Origin: an uncultured Alphaproteobacteria bacterium | GTDB taxonomy: Bacteria; Pseudomonadota; Alphaproteobacteria; Rhodobacterales; Rhodobacteraceae | Length of the DNA: 64,000 nt | Direction: 5' to 3' | NCBI GenBank assembly: GCA_902596985.1 | Contig: CACJWR010000001.1 | Span: forward strand, 94,189-158,188 | Shown here: positions 1 to 6,658 of the stretch, in pieces | Numbering within the stretch: the stretch's first letter is position 1 | Layout of the letters: each line of letters opens with the position of its first letter | Notes under the pieces: generated by a model | What the model saw: the letters and a program-made list of their open reading frames with translations, nothing else | What the model was told of the DNA's origin: nothing | The model's database searches: none | Position numbers and translations under genes: made by a program

Positions 1-1070
1 TTGTTAACTTTCATTAGTTTTATCGAATCGACCTTGAGCAACTGGCTCAACGGAAAAATAAAATTAAGGTCTCCTTCGTTTATTACTATGTTCTTCACTA
101 AATTTTTTTGTCCACTTTCTCTCTTTAAAGATCTAAATGGCGAAAATGGTAAACTTTCAGTGAACTTCTTCAGTAAGTTGAGTTCAACAATATTTACCTG
201 ATTATTGTTGTTATCGTAAAACGAATATAATGAGTGCTCCTCAAAGATGGAACCAAGCCTACGAAAATCCCAGTTATTTTGTCTTGAAATTTTCAATGAA
301 ATTTTCTTTATTGAAGCTGTATCAATCTCTGAAATATAGCAATCATTGTCAGTTGCAAAAGCTAAAACTTGATTATTACCTTTGTCATCGCTTGGAACAA
401 AAACTTGAAATATATTTTTTCTCTTTTCAGTTGATATTAAGGGACAAATAAGGTCATCAAAGTCGGCTAGAAAGAAGCCGTTGAAACTGTTTGTATCTAG
501 TAACTTCACCGTATCCATGTGATATACTCTTCTAACCTTGGTGAGATCAAAAGCAAAAAATTTACCATCTATATCAAATGTGAAGTATTTTTCTATTGTG
601 GTTTTTTTTGATTTTTCAAACTCAATTTCACCAACAGTGACCTTTTTCTCTTTTGGTGCCTCTAAAGAATTGTGTAGCTCCAAGTTCTTTACATCAATTA
701 CTTTTACCAATCCATAGTCATCCAAGTTTTCAATTTGAAAAATTTTCTCTTGTGATTTTTTGAGCAAAGAGTTGTTCTTCCCCTTGAGGGTACAAAAGCT
801 CAAGATTTCATCTGCCAGAATGGCAAATTCATAATTCTCATCAGTGATAAAGATAGCGTATTTTGGTATGTCATCTTTTCTCTTTCTTTTACCGATAATG
901 TGCCTCGGATCAACTAACATAAAAACCTGCGATTTAAACTCAATTATACCTACCGCAGGCTTTTTTATGTCTGGTATATTGATTACATGATCTAAAGGTT
1001 GAATGCTGGAGAGAAAACCTTTTTCAATCGCTAACAGTTCATCGAACCTTCTAAATATTAAGAGATCCAT
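1..1070 (-). CDS. Protein with at least three tandem CheW-like domains (3' end beyond window)
   Basis: An uninterrupted minus-strand frame of about 356 codons starts at the ATG at 1070-1068 and leaves the left edge without a stop. Residues about 1-130 read as one CheW-like domain: the stretch from VINIP through VDPRHIIG, followed by YAIFITDENYEFAILADEI, follows the CheW pattern in which a joint with the 'viPdlp..v.Gvi' shape precedes 'lvDlr..lg' and the last strands. Residues about 160-302 form a second domain (YFTFDIDGKFFAFDLTKVRRV, then CPL and VNIVELNLL). A third appears to open near residue 322 (IVINEGDLNFIFPLSQLLKV). CheW domains dock chemosensory receptors and CheA kinases, so an adaptor or scaffold role is inferred. 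No kinase or receiver domain is visible in the part present. It is divergent from a three-gene operon starting at 1225. The domain call rests on fold pattern; no partner is visible. Confidence 0.72.
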   Translation of the reverse strand, partial: MDLLIFRRFDELLAIEKGFLSSIQPLDHVINIPDIKKPAVGIIEFKSQVFMLVDPRHIIGKRKRKDDIPKYAIFITDENYEFAILADEILSFCTLKGKNNSLLKKSQEKIFQIENLDDYGLVKVIDVKNLELHNSLEAPKEKKVTVGEIEFEKSKKTTIEKYFTFDIDGKFFAFDLTKVRRVYHMDTVKLLDTNSFNGFFLADFDDLICPLISTEKRKNIFQVFVPSDDKGNNQVLAFATDNDCYISEIDTASIKKISLKISRQNNWDFRRLGSIFEEHSLYSFYDNNNNQVNIVELNLLKKFTESLPFSPFRSLKRESGQKNLVKNIVINEGDLNFIFPLSQLLKVDSIKLMKVN

Positions 1071-1224
1071 TGTATTTAATTTTTTTTCATAGTGATATTT
1101 CAGGTAATACTATCTTCGAGTTGACTAAAAAAAAAACAAAAAAAGTATATCATGTTTGAATAAAAAATTGATTTGATAGTTAAATTACGTATAAGTTAGT
1201 CTCAAATTTGAACTGCAAAAAATT

Positions 1225-1569
1225 ATGAAAATTGGTCACAATTTTATTAAAAACCTATTCCATTCTACCATAATAAAGGTGGAAAAAGGTAATCCTATTC
1301 CTCTTGGAAACCATTTCTTCTTTATAAATAATGGAAAAGTTTCAGGAAAGATAGGAGCAAAGAAACATATACCTTTTTCTGCTCAGAGTGGTCAGTTTTT
1401 TTGTTTGAAACAATTGATTGATCCAGACGAAAAAGTTGTAAATGCAGTTGCAGAAACAGATCTCGATTTAACAATAATAAATTTTTCAGAACTTGAAAAA
1501 TTGCTCAAAGGCACTGATAAAAACTTAAGTGCATTAATCAAGTCTCTGATTTCACAAGGTATTTATTAA
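1225..1569 (+). CDS. Small cyclic-nucleotide-binding-fold protein (degenerate)
   Basis: This is a 114-residue protein, first of three overlapping genes. Residues 16-90 follow the beta-roll pattern of CRP-type cNMP domains: VEKGNPIPLGNHFFFINNG resembles the usual 'kGe.i....d..y.i..G' opening, followed by a GQFFCLKQL segment where the family has its Gly-Glu-Leu turn. The phosphate-binding arginine-serine/threonine-alanine motif is not visible, so binding of cAMP or cGMP is doubtful. There is no helix-turn-helix, so it is not a CRP/FNR regulator, and no signal peptide. The stop codon shares a base with the next ATG (TAATG), implying translational coupling. The role is unknown; a protein-interaction or ligand-sensing module is inferred from the fold and from the divergent CheW-like gene. 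Confidence 0.55.
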   Translation: MKIGHNFIKNLFHSTIIKVEKGNPIPLGNHFFFINNGKVSGKIGAKKHIPFSAQSGQFFCLKQLIDPDEKVVNAVAETDLDLTIINFSELEKLLKGTDKNLSALIKSLISQGIY

Positions 1570-2453
1570 TGTCTTCCGATTTTGATTTTGGAGAATTTCT
1601 TGATGAATCAAATCAGTCTGACTTGATGATCCTATGTTTGGACTTATTTGGTATCTTGACAAAATTCCAAGTTGATCACAATAAGCTGGAAGCAGCAAAG
1701 ATCGAGATTTTAAATAATCAATTAACAAAAAATTTTGAAGGTTTCAGGTCTGCAATATCAAATCTTTCAGGTGGGGATAAAAGTTCACAAATTAATTCAA
1801 TGAAACACATTAATTTGATGGTTGATACTTTAGTTGGAGATTCAAAAAGTACGGAAAAATTTACGAAGATCGAGAAGGATGTAAAGGAATCAATCGATAG
1901 ATTAATAAAGGGCATTGATTCAAATGGTGATTTATTCAAGTTAGTCCAAGTTTACAATTTTTTACCCAATAAAAAAGAGATAGCAATATTATTGGGGCGT
2001 ATCACTGATTATGAGCTGAAAGAGGCTAAGACGATGGAAAAGGTGAAATCTGCATTGCTTAAAGATGACGTTGAGGTGTTGCTTTCCAAAATTCTTTCTG
2101 AAATTTCAGACGAAAGTGCTTCTGGCTTTATTTCCGATAATATTGCAGATATTTTTCAGAGGAGAGGGGTTGACTTTCACATCGCAGGCCTTGTCACAAA
2201 AGAGTCCCTTGAAAATTTAAGTGATGAGCAACTTAAAAATAACGTTCTTCTTATGGTAAATTTTAGCGAGGATATATTCACATCAAATCCGGAATTTCTA
2301 GAGAATATTCAGTCTGATACCAACGTATTAACAAGCACTTCCGGTGTAGATAAAGATACCTTTGACATGTTGCTTCTCTTGAAAAATGAAAGAAGGGGAG
2401 ATATGTTCGACAAATATCCAGTGAAAGTCAAAGAATATAGTGTGTTTAAATGA
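1569..2453 (+). CDS. Unrecognised helical protein between two cNMP-fold proteins
   Basis: This 294-residue acidic, soluble protein has no signal peptide or membrane segment. It looks almost entirely alpha-helical, with many Leu, Ile, Lys, Asp and Glu residues and little glycine. Candidate coiled or four-helix-bundle segments lie at about residues 20-60 and 80-125, and a second helical block at about 130-270. I do not recognise a family and see no nucleotide-binding or catalytic motif. It starts at the ATG overlapping the stop of the preceding gene. Its own TGA overlaps the next ATG (ATGA), so all three products are probably made together in fixed ratio. The context suggests a component of the signalling module with the flanking cNMP-fold proteins and perhaps the divergent CheW-like protein. 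That is inference only. Confidence 0.6.
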   Translation: MSSDFDFGEFLDESNQSDLMILCLDLFGILTKFQVDHNKLEAAKIEILNNQLTKNFEGFRSAISNLSGGDKSSQINSMKHINLMVDTLVGDSKSTEKFTKIEKDVKESIDRLIKGIDSNGDLFKLVQVYNFLPNKKEIAILLGRITDYELKEAKTMEKVKSALLKDDVEVLLSKILSEISDESASGFISDNIADIFQRRGVDFHIAGLVTKESLENLSDEQLKNNVLLMVNFSEDIFTSNPEFLENIQSDTNVLTSTSGVDKDTFDMLLLLKNERRGDMFDKYPVKVKEYSVFK

Positions 2454-2779
2454 GTGGATCAATTGAACCGATAGTTCCTGGACAAGTTATCTTTGATATA
2501 GGTCAGCAAATCGACAAGTGTTTTATACTTCAAAAAGGTTCAGTTCATTTTTTTAATAGTAAAGAAGAGAAGATTAGTGGCATAGCTCCTAATACAATGT
2601 TTGGATTCACTGAGCTTGTAAAAGGTAAAACAACCCATAGCACAAAAGCAGTTTGCATTACACCTGGAACAGTTGTTTCATTTTCATCTGACGTTATTAA
2701 AACAAAGCTATCAGCGTATGGTGAGGATAATAAATTACTTTTAGAAAGTTTAGCTGACCAACTGCTTAACAAGATCTAG
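2450..2779 (+). CDS. Small cyclic-nucleotide-binding-domain protein
   Basis: This 109-residue protein is essentially one CRP-like cNMP beta-roll. PGQVIFDIGQQIDKCFILQKG (about residues 9-29) matches the opening strands with their paired glycines. FGFTELVKG (about 52-60) sits where the Gly-Glu hinge helix of the phosphate-binding cassette belongs. The canonical Arg-Ser/Thr-Ala is replaced by a Ser-Thr-Lys-Ala segment, so ligand binding is uncertain. There is no DNA-binding domain. The match to the family is better than for the related protein at 1225-1569, and the two may be diverged paralogues. It is the third gene of the operon, overlapping its predecessor by four bases. A long T run follows the stop (about 2788-2797) without a clear hairpin. 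Confidence 0.65.
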   Translation: MSGSIEPIVPGQVIFDIGQQIDKCFILQKGSVHFFNSKEEKISGIAPNTMFGFTELVKGKTTHSTKAVCITPGTVVSFSSDVIKTKLSAYGEDNKLLLESLADQLLNKI

Positions 2780-2998
2780 ATAAACACATTTTTTTTTTCG
2801 ACTAATAGTAATTTTGTTATCTTTTACAGACGATAATAAGTCACCAAATTAGAAACCCAGTTTTTTAAAAACGATGAGATGTGCGACATTAACGGCAACG
2901 GTTTTCATTAAATTAAGCTTAGTAAAGGTTTTTGACTGGGGTCAATATTTACACGGTGAGGGTATTTTTCGCTTAACGCTTCTAATTTTAGAAAAATG

Positions 2999-3241
2999 CT
3001 AGCAACAGCTACAAGAACCAGACCGCTTTTTTTCTACCGATTTAGTTTTTATTGTTTTTTTTAATTTAGTTTTATTGGCTTGATCCGCTTCTAATGCTTT
3101 TGCTTCTTTTGCAATTTTGTCTTCAAAATACTCATAAAGTGACTCAAACCCTAACTTTGCCGCTCTCTTTTCTTCATAAGGTTTTCGCCCACGAAGGTTT
3201 TCAATCCGCTCCAATATAAGTTCATCTTGCATACTCGACAT
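2999..3241 (-). CDS. Small charged protein with a C-terminal cysteine cluster
   Basis: This is an 80-residue hypothetical protein. The N-terminal part (about residues 5-45) is amphipathic helix with a conserved-looking GRKPYEEKRAAKLGFESLYEYFE segment. The C-terminal third is lysine-rich and ends in Gly-Ser-Cys-Ser-Cys-Cys, a possible metal-binding tail. I chose the ATG at 3241. A TTG two codons upstream (3247) and an ATG three codons downstream (3232) are alternatives, and no strong ribosome-binding site decides. It lies just downstream of znuA on the same strand, separated by a hairpin, so it probably has its own promoter. Function is unknown. A link to zinc handling is a guess from position and cysteines. 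Confidence 0.55.
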   Translation of the reverse strand: MSSMQDELILERIENLRGRKPYEEKRAAKLGFESLYEYFEDKIAKEAKALEADQANKTKLKKTIKTKSVEKKRSGSCSCC

Positions 3242-3299
3242 TAACAAAGATCAATACATTAATCAATGTTAAGCTTTAATGAGTAAAAATAGGTATTAA

Positions 3300-3323
3300 C
3301 CAACCCACTTAAAAGTGGGTTGG
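3300..3323. terminator. Perfect 11-bp stem hairpin downstream of znuA
   Basis: The arms CCAACCCACTT and AAGTGGGTTGG are separated by two bases, so the true loop is probably larger. The hairpin starts eleven bases past the znuA stop and should end that transcript. On the minus strand the following T tract is weak and delayed; on the plus strand it is followed at once by TATTTTTTCT. It can therefore work in both directions and is the stronger terminator for plus-strand transcription, although no plus-strand gene lies immediately before it. Confidence 0.7.
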
Positions 3324-3333
3324 TATTTTTTCT

Positions 3334-4503
3334 TTAGAAGCACTTAGCCAAGTTAGTTGCCAAGTTTCGAATGAGGTTTTCATATAGACTTGGGCCAGCC
3401 TCCAAGTTAACTCCCAATGGATCAATAACAGTAGTGTTTGCCTTAGTCCCTTCAATAACAGCTTTTACTGTACCCTGATTATATTGTGGCTCTGCAAGCA
3501 CACACTCCACAGCTTCATCTACCACTCTTTTGCGTATTTCAGCTAGGCGGCTGGGACTTGGATCAGAAGCATCTCCCAATGAAATTGCTCCAGAGGCACT
3601 TATACCAAAATCTCTTTCAAAATATTGGTAAGCATCATGAAAAACGACAAATTTCTTGTCTCTCATTGGGTCTAATATTGAATTTACCTCAGATACCAAC
3701 GAATCAACATTATCTCTAGCCGACTTTGCATTCGAGAAATATTTTGCAGCATTATCTGGATCCACTTCAGATAACTTGGCGGCAATAACGTTTAACCATA
3801 CCTTCGCGATTTGTGGCGACAGCCAGGCATGGGGATCGTGCTCTCCATGAGCATGACCTTCGTGGTCATCATGATCATCGTGGTCGTCATGTTTCTTCTT
3901 ACCATGGTCGTGGTCATCGTGATCATCATGGTCGTCATGTTTCTCCTTACCATGGTCGTGATCATCATGGTCGTCATGTTTCTCCTTGCCATGGTCGTGG
4001 TCATCGTGATCATCATGGTCGTCATGTTTCTCCTTGCCATGGTCGTGGTCATCATGATCATCATGGTCGTCATGTTTCTCCTTACCATGGTCGTGGTCAT
4101 CGTGATCATCGTGATCGTCATGGTCCCCGTGATCATGTGCTTCAAACAATGCTCCTTCACGGAAACTTAGGAGTTTTATACCATCAACGCCTAGAAGAGA
4201 CGTTATCGAAGCATCTTGTGTTAGGCTCGATAATCCCTTTTCAAGCCATGGTGTAAGGTCTTCCCCTATCCAAAAAACAATATCTGCGTTCTGTAATGAT
4301 TTTGCGTTCGAGGGTTTAAGTTGGTATTCATGGGGAGACGCTCCTGCCGGAATAATCAAGTCCGGTTTACCAACACCATTCATTACTTTAGAAACCAAAG
4401 AATGGACCGGTGCAATATCTACAGTTACCTTTGGCACATCTGCAACGAGCATGCTGGTGCTTAAAAGAAATGCTGACGTTGTTGAAAGAAATTTATTAGA
4501 CAT
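3334..4503 (-). CDS. znuA: Zinc ABC transporter substrate-binding protein
   Basis: This is the periplasmic zinc receptor of the ZnuABC importer (cluster A-I metal-binding family). The ATG at 4503 is chosen because a GGAGAG site lies just upstream and a good Sec signal peptide follows (residues 1-21). An ATG at 4515 would add four residues. Expected zinc-ligand contexts are present: His58 in SPHEY, a His in DPHAWLSP, a His in VVFHDAYQYFE, and a C-terminal Asp in IDPLGV. Between the first two sits an unusually long His/Asp tract (about residues 122-217), built from 16-residue units of HDD repeats ending in HGKEK or HGKKK. The family normally has a shorter His-rich loop, thought to gather or sense zinc. 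The gene is divergent from zur-znuCB across two operator-like palindromes, so repression by Zur is expected. Confidence 0.95.
   Translation of the reverse strand: MSNKFLSTTSAFLLSTSMLVADVPKVTVDIAPVHSLVSKVMNGVGKPDLIIPAGASPHEYQLKPSNAKSLQNADIVFWIGEDLTPWLEKGLSSLTQDASITSLLGVDGIKLLSFREGALFEAHDHGDHDDHDDHDDHDHGKEKHDDHDDHDDHDHGKEKHDDHDDHDDHDHGKEKHDDHDDHDHGKEKHDDHDDHDDHDHGKKKHDDHDDHDDHEGHAHGEHDPHAWLSPQIAKVWLNVIAAKLSEVDPDNAAKYFSNAKSARDNVDSLVSEVNSILDPMRDKKFVVFHDAYQYFERDFGISASGAISLGDASDPSPSRLAEIRKRVVDEAVECVLAEPQYNQGTVKAVIEGTKANTTVIDPLGVNLEAGPSLYENLIRNLATNLAKCF
3858..4136. repeat. Tandem 48-bp coding repeats in znuA (His/Asp tract)
   Basis: A phrase around GTCATGTTTCT recurs at about 3886, 3934, 3973, 4021 and 4069, giving periods of 48, 39, 48 and 48 bases. 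One unit lacks nine bases, that is, one HDD-type triplet. Copies differ by only a few bases, which suggests recent expansion or homogenisation by slippage or unequal recombination. All periods are multiples of three, so the znuA frame stays open. Other frames on both strands also stay open across the tract, which creates spurious reading frames. Confidence 0.9.
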
Positions 4504-4535
4504 TTTGCTCTCCATAAGGTATTTAAACTGATAGT

Positions 4536-4563
4536 GTTATGTTATAACATGTTATGATATAAC
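4536..4563. promoter_or_regulatory. Two tandem Zur-type operator palindromes
   Basis: Two 13-base sites, GTTATGTTATAAC at 4536-4548 and GTTATGATATAAC at 4551-4563, follow each other with a 15-base period. Each is a palindrome of GTTAT and ATAAC around three bases. They lie between divergent znuA and zur. The form resembles the AT-rich palindromes known for alphaproteobacterial Zur, so zinc-dependent repression of both promoters is inferred. Confidence 0.82.
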
Positions 4564-4610
4564 TTAACGAATATTTAAAGTAAAGCTGAAATCTGAGAAC
4601 TTAATTGGCA

Positions 4611-5114
4611 ATGAAGAAAAAACGAGAAGGAAAAACTACATCAAAAATATTTGATGATCATGATCATGGAATGTGCTTCGATGACGCAATAGAACAGATA
4701 GAGAATTACTTTTTAAAGAAAAATCTACAATTCACTCCTTTACGTCGAAAAGTTTTTGAAATTCTAATTAGAGATCATAAGCCTCTTGGAGCTTACGAAA
4801 TTCTAGAAGCTTTGGGGCGGGACGGCTTCTCGTCATCTCCTCCGATTGCTTACAGAGTGCTCGATTTTCTTATGGAACATGGTTTTGTTCACAAAATACA
4901 AGGTCTGAATGCTTTTATAGCCTGCTCAAATCCAAATCACTCTCATTCTCCTGCATTTGTAATATGTCGAAAATGTGAAAAAGTAGCCGAGGTCGACGAA
5001 AAGAAAAGTGGAATTAGTTTCAATAGTCCCAATATAGACAATTTTGAGGTTGAAAAAACTACGGTTGAAATGACGGGAGTTTGCACAACATGCTCAAGAG
5101 CGGCAACAATATAA
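4611..5114 (+). CDS. zur: Fur-family zinc uptake regulator Zur
   Basis: This 167-residue regulator should repress zinc uptake genes when zinc is plentiful. The winged helix covers about residues 30-100, with LTPLR-like FTPLRRKVFEIL and the recognition region SSPPIAYRVLDFLMEHGFVHK. The dimerisation part carries the structural-zinc cysteines as CRKC (about 119-122) and CTTC near the C terminus, plus the His-containing NPNHSHSPAFVIC segment. These features and the neighbours favour Zur over Fur. The N-terminal extension carries DDHDHGMCFDD, an additional potential metal-binding patch. I use the ATG at 4611; a TTG two codons earlier is possible. Two palindromes upstream suggest autoregulation. 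The stop overlaps the znuC start (TAATG). Confidence 0.93.
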   Translation: MKKKREGKTTSKIFDDHDHGMCFDDAIEQIENYFLKKNLQFTPLRRKVFEILIRDHKPLGAYEILEALGRDGFSSSPPIAYRVLDFLMEHGFVHKIQGLNAFIACSNPNHSHSPAFVICRKCEKVAEVDEKKSGISFNSPNIDNFEVEKTTVEMTGVCTTCSRAATI

Positions 5115-5827
5115 TGCTTATTGAAATACAAAATCTAAACGTTGCATATGGCAGAAAAAAAGTACTCGAAAATATAACTCTTACGTTAAGTAAAAATGAA
5201 ATTGTTACAATAGTAGGTCCAAACGGATCGGGAAAAACAACCCTTTTCAAAGCTATTATCGGTTCAATACCAATTAAATCCGGCAGTGTGGTAATTAAGC
5301 AAAATTTAAAAATAGGCTACGTACCACAAGTATTGAATATAGATCGTTCTCTTCCATTGACCGTTGAGCGCTTTTTAAAGCTTGCAAAAAATCGAAATGA
5401 CCACGGTTTCTTGCGCGCTCAACAGATTTTGGATTCGGATGATTTACTATCGAGCCAAATCAGTAATTTGTCTGCGGGACAATTGCAACGCGTGCTATTG
5501 GGGCACGCTTTAATGAATGAGCCAGACGTCTTATTGCTCGATGAGGCCACTAGAGGGTTGGATCAACCAGGCTCAGCAGCTTTTTACAAAAAAATTGAAG
5601 AAATTCGGGAAACCACTGGGTGCGCTATCTTAATGATAAGTCATGATTTGCATGTGGTGATGAGTGCATCAAATAGAGTGATTTGCCTCAATGGTCATAT
5701 TTGCTGTCAAGGTGAACCAAAATCGGTGGCTGCTTCGCCGGAATATGCATCCATGTTTGGATCAAAAGTTGAAGGCACATTAGCTCTCTATCACCATAAC
5801 CATAGCCATGAAGGAAAAGGCGTTTAA
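5114..5827 (+). CDS. znuC: Zinc ABC transporter ATP-binding protein
   Basis: This 237-residue ATPase of the ZnuABC importer acts on the cytoplasmic face of the inner membrane. Walker A GPNGSGKTT is at about 35-43. The ABC signature reads LSAGQ instead of LSGGQ (about 122-126), followed by Walker B VLLLDEA and the switch His in MISHDLHVV. The ATG at 5114 overlaps the zur stop; an in-frame ATG 33 bases upstream lies inside zur and is unlikely. The C terminus ends in a His-rich tail (HHNHSHEG), common among zinc transport ATPases. The gene is translationally coupled to zur and directly abuts znuB. Confidence 0.95.
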   Translation: MLIEIQNLNVAYGRKKVLENITLTLSKNEIVTIVGPNGSGKTTLFKAIIGSIPIKSGSVVIKQNLKIGYVPQVLNIDRSLPLTVERFLKLAKNRNDHGFLRAQQILDSDDLLSSQISNLSAGQLQRVLLGHALMNEPDVLLLDEATRGLDQPGSAAFYKKIEEIRETTGCAILMISHDLHVVMSASNRVICLNGHICCQGEPKSVAASPEYASMFGSKVEGTLALYHHNHSHEGKGV

Positions 5828-6652
5828 ATGCTTGATGACTTCATGGTTAGAGCCGCTCTTGCTGGTATGGGTGTTGCTCTCGCGGCTGCTCCATTGGGTT
5901 GTTTTGTTGTATGGCGCAGAATGGCTTACTTTGGTGAGTCGACCGCACATGCTGCGCTGCTTGGCGTATCATTATCTTTAATGTTTGAGTTTTCTGTATT
6001 TTTGGGCGCAATTTTTGTATCTCTTTTAATGGCCTCACTAGTAACTTTGGCTCAGGGGCGCTCCCTTTTCTTAGATACTCTCTTTGGAGTAGTGGGCCAT
6101 ATGTCATTAGCTACCGGGCTAGTAGTTGTTTCCTTCATCTCTGGGGTACGCATTGAACTCATGGCCTACCTAATTGGGGATATTCTATCAGTATCAAAAA
6201 CAGATATACTCCTTATATGGATAGGCTTGGTCATTATCTTGGTTCTGTTATTTTGGCGTTGGTCAGCACTTTTATTATGTACGTTGAACGAAGATTTAGC
6301 TGCCTCAAGTGGGCTAAATCCCAGGAGAGAGAGCTATGCGCTCACTATAGGACTAGCAATAGTGGTTGCAGTAGGAATTAAAGTTGTAGGTGTCTTACTT
6401 ATCATCTCCATGTTAATTATTCCAGCCGCATCTGCTCGTTCACTTGTTTCGACTCCTGAAAAGATGGCCGTATTTGCATCCTTGATAGGAATGTTATCGG
6501 CAATATTAGGATTGAATGCCTCTTATGTTTTTGATACTCCAACTGGCCCTTCTATAGTATGCGTAGCGTCATTAATTTTTATAATCACATTGGCCTTAAG
6601 CTTTTTTGCGGAACAATTTTCTGCTGTAGTAAAAAAAAAAAAAGAAAGTTGA
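5828..6652 (+). CDS. znuB: Zinc ABC transporter permease
   Basis: This 274-residue integral membrane permease of the ABC-3 family has about eight hydrophobic segments from residue 4 to about 265. LGCFVVWRRMAYFGESTAHAALLGV near the N terminus is characteristic of metal-type permeases, as is the later GVKVVGVLL-like VVGVLLIISMLIIPAASA. It forms the channel with ZnuC and receives zinc from ZnuA. It starts at the base after the znuC stop, and six bases separate it from the downstream GTPase, so zur-znuC-znuB-GTPase is one operon. Confidence 0.94.
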   Translation: MLDDFMVRAALAGMGVALAAAPLGCFVVWRRMAYFGESTAHAALLGVSLSLMFEFSVFLGAIFVSLLMASLVTLAQGRSLFLDTLFGVVGHMSLATGLVVVSFISGVRIELMAYLIGDILSVSKTDILLIWIGLVIILVLLFWRWSALLLCTLNEDLAASSGLNPRRESYALTIGLAIVVAVGIKVVGVLLIISMLIIPAASARSLVSTPEKMAVFASLIGMLSAILGLNASYVFDTPTGPSIVCVASLIFIITLALSFFAEQFSAVVKKKKES

Positions 6653-6658
6653 AATGGT

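Noticed and set aside
1..451. Two plus-strand reading frames at the left edge
   Set aside because: They lie opposite the continuous 356-codon CheW-like frame, lack any family features and have no plausible ribosome-binding sites.
2780..2998. Possible small gene or RNA between the cNMP operon and the small cysteine-tailed gene
   Set aside because: I see no open frame with a ribosome site and no recognisable RNA fold; only a T run near 2788.
3858..4136. CRISPR-like array
   Set aside because: The repeats are contiguous and coding, without unique spacers.
3792..4256. Long alternative reading frames on both strands over the znuA repeats, giving His- and Met-rich or Val/Met-rich products
   Set aside because: They arise because the repeat period is a multiple of three. 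ZnuA in its own frame has signal peptide, ligands and family domains on both sides.
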